Positions 61,761 to 64,000 of a stretch of 64,000 nt of DNA are shown piece after piece; positions within the stretch are counted from its first letter, which is position 1; every line of letters begins with the position of its first letter. This DNA comes from Kitasatospora acidiphila (GTDB lineage: Bacteria > Actinomycetota > Actinomycetes > Streptomycetales > Streptomycetaceae): assembly GCF_006636205.1 (NCBI RefSeq), contig NZ_VIGB01000003.1, positions 6,264,501 to 6,328,500 on the forward strand, written 5' to 3'. A program made the position numbers and the translations under genes. The notes below the pieces were generated by a model. It was given only the letters and a program-made list of their open reading frames with translations, ran no database searches and had not been told where the DNA came from.

Positions 61761-63773
61761 TCAGCCGGTGCGTCCGGTCCGCAGGAAGCCGGCCAGCAGC
61801 TCGTGCAGGACGGCCGAGCCCTCCTCGGTGAGCACCTCGTGCCCGGCCCCGGCGGCCTCCACGTAACGGAAGTCGCTGCCCTCCGCACGGCCCAGGCGCA
61901 GCAACTCGTGGCGCAGCGCCCGGGACTGGCCGACCGGGACGGCCTCGTCGCGGTCGCCGTGCACGATCAGCAGCGGCGCGGTGAGGCGGTCGGCGAGCGC
62001 CAGCACGTCACGCGGGCCGAGCTCGTCGTCGATCGGGTCGCCGCCGCCCAGCCGCCTGGTGAGCGCCCGCACCGGCGGTGTGGCCTCGGCCAGCAGTCGG
62101 GCACCGGACAGGAACGGCGCGACCACGGCGCACCGCGCCACCCGGTCCGCCGGGGCGTGGGCGGCGGTCAGCAGCGCCAGGAAGGCGCCGTAGCTGACCC
62201 CGAACAGGGCGGGCGGCTCCAGCCCGATCGCGGCCCGCTGCCCGGCCAGCCCCTCCAGCAGGCCGAGCACGTCGGCCAGGTCGGGCCCGCCCCAGGCGCC
62301 GCGGATCGCCATCGCGTGCTCGGTGCCGTAGCCGGTGCTGCCGCGCTGGTTGGGCGCGAGCACCGCCAGGCCCTCGGCGGCCATCCGCTGCAGCATCGGG
62401 TCGAACTCCAGGCGCCAGGCGTCGGCCGGACCGCCGTGCAGCGCGAGCACCAGCTGCGGGCTGCTCAGCCAGGCCTCGCCGCCGTAGACCACCGCCTCGA
62501 TCGGGCCGAGCGGTCCGGCGAGCTCCAGCGCCAGGGCGCTGTGCCAGCGGCCGCCCTCGGCGGGCGCCGAGCTGCCGTCCAGCCGCCAGCCGAGCACCGG
62601 AGTCGGCGGGGCGCCGGTGACCTGGGCCGGGACCAGCCCGGTGCCGGGTACGGCGGCGGCCGGGTTGGGCAGCAGCCGCGGCCCGGAGAGCGGGGCCAGG
62701 GCGAGCGGCAGCGGCCCTGCGGCGGCCACCCCGGCCTCTTGGCCGCGCAACTGGTCGACCCGCAGGGTGGCCAGCGCCGCCGGGTGGTCCGGCGCGGAGT
62801 ACGGCATCCGCAGGCCGGCCGCCGACCAGTGGCCGACCGCGCCCAGCCGGCCGGGCGGCACCGCGAGCGGCTCCAGCCGCCCGCCGCTCGGCCGCCACAG
62901 CGCGAGGGCCGACGAGACGCCGTGGTCGACCTGGATCGCCACCCGGGTCTGCTCCGGCGCGCGGGCGCCGGGTTCGAGCACCACGGGACGCAGGAACAGT
63001 CCGGGCACGTGCAGGCACTCGGGGAACCGCACCGGGGCCGAACTGCCCAGCACGCCCCAGCCGAGCCGGTCCGCGCCGGGCGCGTCGCTGCGCAGCAGCA
63101 GGAACGAGGTGTCGGGGTCGAAGAGCACCAGCCGGTCGTTGCTCCGCTCGGAGATCTCCAGCAGCGGTGTCACGGTGCCCAGCCGCAGGTCGAGCACCAC
63201 GGACTTGACCACGCCCGCGCGCACCCGGTCCAGCGCCAGCAGCCGCCCGGTGCGGTCCAGCCAGACGCCGCCGCCGTGCAGCCCGGCGAACTCGGCGACC
63301 TGGCGGGGCGGGCGCCCGTCGGCGAAGACCAGCCAGGCGTGGGTGGTCGGGGTGGTGTCGGTGCCGAGCGCCACGGCCACCGGTGCGTCGGACACGGCCG
63401 GGTCGGAGGCGGCCGGGAGCGCCAGCAGCCGCAGCCCGGGCATCCGCAGCGTGGCCACCGGCTGCTCCGCGGCCGCGGCACCGGCCGGGCTCGGTGCGAG
63501 CAGCACCAGGTCGTGGCGTTCGCCGTCGTGCCGGCAGGCCAGCAGCCGGCCGTCGGGCAGCGGGACCAGCTGGGTGCGCAGGCTCTCGAAGCGGTCGCCG
63601 GGCAGCGGCAGCGCAACGGGCTCGGCCAGCGCGTCCGGGGCGAGCCGCCAGCTCTCGGCGTACCAGCCGCCGTCGGGGCCGGCGGCCAGGCAGGCGGCGT
63701 GCGAGCCGTCCGCGGCGAAGGCGAAGCTGAGCCGGCGCAGCGCGGGAGTGGTGGCACGTATCGCGGTGTTCAT
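61761..63773 (-). CDS. Prolyl oligopeptidase family serine peptidase (S9), lanthipeptide-associated
   Basis: 670 residues. The N-terminal 400 residues are beta-propeller-like; the alpha/beta-hydrolase domain has the nucleophile Ser527 in FGVSYGAFL, Asp609 in HGDRDEAVP and His645 in GAGHEVL. LALHGGPADAWRLEF supplies the oxyanion region, and NQRGSTGYGTEH is an S9 signature. Its ATG overlaps the LanKC stop (ATGA), and AGGAG precedes it. In known class III clusters (flavipeptin type) such a peptidase removes the leader after a Pro. No signal peptide is evident, so it is cytosolic. Confidence 0.9.
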   Translation of the reverse strand: MNTAIRATTPALRRLSFAFAADGSHAACLAAGPDGGWYAESWRLAPDALAEPVALPLPGDRFESLRTQLVPLPDGRLLACRHDGERHDLVLLAPSPAGAAAAEQPVATLRMPGLRLLALPAASDPAVSDAPVAVALGTDTTPTTHAWLVFADGRPPRQVAEFAGLHGGGVWLDRTGRLLALDRVRAGVVKSVVLDLRLGTVTPLLEISERSNDRLVLFDPDTSFLLLRSDAPGADRLGWGVLGSSAPVRFPECLHVPGLFLRPVVLEPGARAPEQTRVAIQVDHGVSSALALWRPSGGRLEPLAVPPGRLGAVGHWSAAGLRMPYSAPDHPAALATLRVDQLRGQEAGVAAAGPLPLALAPLSGPRLLPNPAAAVPGTGLVPAQVTGAPPTPVLGWRLDGSSAPAEGGRWHSALALELAGPLGPIEAVVYGGEAWLSSPQLVLALHGGPADAWRLEFDPMLQRMAAEGLAVLAPNQRGSTGYGTEHAMAIRGAWGGPDLADVLGLLEGLAGQRAAIGLEPPALFGVSYGAFLALLTAAHAPADRVARCAVVAPFLSGARLLAEATPPVRALTRRLGGGDPIDDELGPRDVLALADRLTAPLLIVHGDRDEAVPVGQSRALRHELLRLGRAEGSDFRYVEAAGAGHEVLTEEGSAVLHELLAGFLRTGRTG

Positions 63774-64000
63774 GCGGTCGGCTCCTGACGGGCGGTGGGC
63801 TGCCGGACGGCGGTGGCGGCGACCGGGTCGACCCAGAGCCGCGGCCCGCCGTGCAGCAGGCGCAGCAGGAAGGCCAGCGGTCCGGCCGTCCCGGTGCCGT
63901 AGCCGGCCGCGCAGCCGGTGCCCGTCTCGTCGGGCAGCACCAGCAGGCCGTCGTGCAGCACCGCGCGGGCGCCGAGCAGCTCGGCGAACTCCCGGGCGCC
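63770..64000 (-). CDS. Lanthipeptide synthetase, C-terminal end (LanKC), partial at window edge
   Basis: The last 76 residues of a gene continuing beyond 64000. The segment VLHDGLLVLPDETGTGCAAG then YGTGTAGPLAFLLRLLHGGP and RLWVDP is the typical C-terminus of the LanC-like cyclase domain of class III/IV synthetases (compare FAGVLDFLLRLRHGG in lanL). It is coupled to the peptidase by ATGA. Class cannot be fixed without the zinc-ligand region, but the prolyl oligopeptidase partner points to class III LanKC. Confidence 0.85.
   Translation of the reverse strand, partial: GAREFAELLGARAVLHDGLLVLPDETGTGCAAGYGTGTAGPLAFLLRLLHGGPRLWVDPVAATAVRQPTARQEPTA

Noticed and set aside
61803..63788. 661-codon plus-strand open frame over the S9 peptidase
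   Set aside because: Gln/Gly/Arg-rich antisense shadow; the peptidase has a complete catalytic triad.

Overview
The window is very GC-rich DNA from an actinomycete, most likely a Streptomycetaceae member (Streptomyces, Kitasatospora or Streptacidiphilus type). The basis is GC at nearly every third codon position, frequent GTG starts, many 4-nt ATGA/GTGA gene overlaps, and families typical of this group (Lrp/AsnC pairs, SCO2322-type protein, lanthipeptide synthetases). Taxonomy is inferred from gene content only.

Layout. 1-6.5 kb: FmdB zinc ribbon, coiled-coil protein, tRNA-Val(TAC), class II amidotransferase, DUF899 protein and a secreted penicillin-acylase-family enzyme. 6.7-10 kb: an overlapping operon of two GT4 glycosyltransferases and an SGNH hydrolase. 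10-16 kb: a short leader-peptide ORF, epimerase, a quinone-oxidoreductase-like gene behind a MerR-type promoter, IMPase and a double AsnC regulator. 16-19 kb: tryptophan catabolism (kynA-kynU) divergent from an Lrp regulator. 19-26 kb: MarC, DoxX, UppP, a lipoprotein, a NarL-type two-component system and an ABC-2 exporter. 26-36 kb: VOC protein, MarR with a divergent MFS gene, protein mannosyltransferase, UPF0014 permease, a GDT1 manganese exporter behind a yybP-ykoY riboswitch, and an MFS-MarR fusion. 36-43 kb: one overlapping minus-strand operon for an ECF (energy-coupling factor) importer with two secreted, membrane-anchored proteins that resemble the two halves of a transcobalamin-like binder. 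43-47 kb: glycosyltransferase, methyltransferase and alpha/alpha-toroid protein. 47-54 kb: envelope proteins, amidase, methyltransferases, a small GRHR-repeat peptide and a serine hydrolase lacking its catalytic segment. 54-57 kb: a class IV lanthipeptide pair, lanL overlapping its precursor gene. 57-61 kb: regulators, MFS and methyltransferase. 61.5-64 kb: a second lanthipeptide system of class III type (precursor, prolyl oligopeptidase, LanKC cut by the window edge).

The most promising biology is the two unlike lanthipeptide systems lying 4 kb apart. Their precursors share the leader motif LQ(E/D)LPET but have unrelated cores. The apparently split intrinsic-factor-like capture system fused into an ECF operon is second.

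A strong caution applies. At least 12 genes are broken by loss of one base (one gene twice), most often where a run of five C or G reads as four. This looks like a systematic sequencing error rather than pseudogenisation. Each affected gene is annotated across its full span with the break noted.
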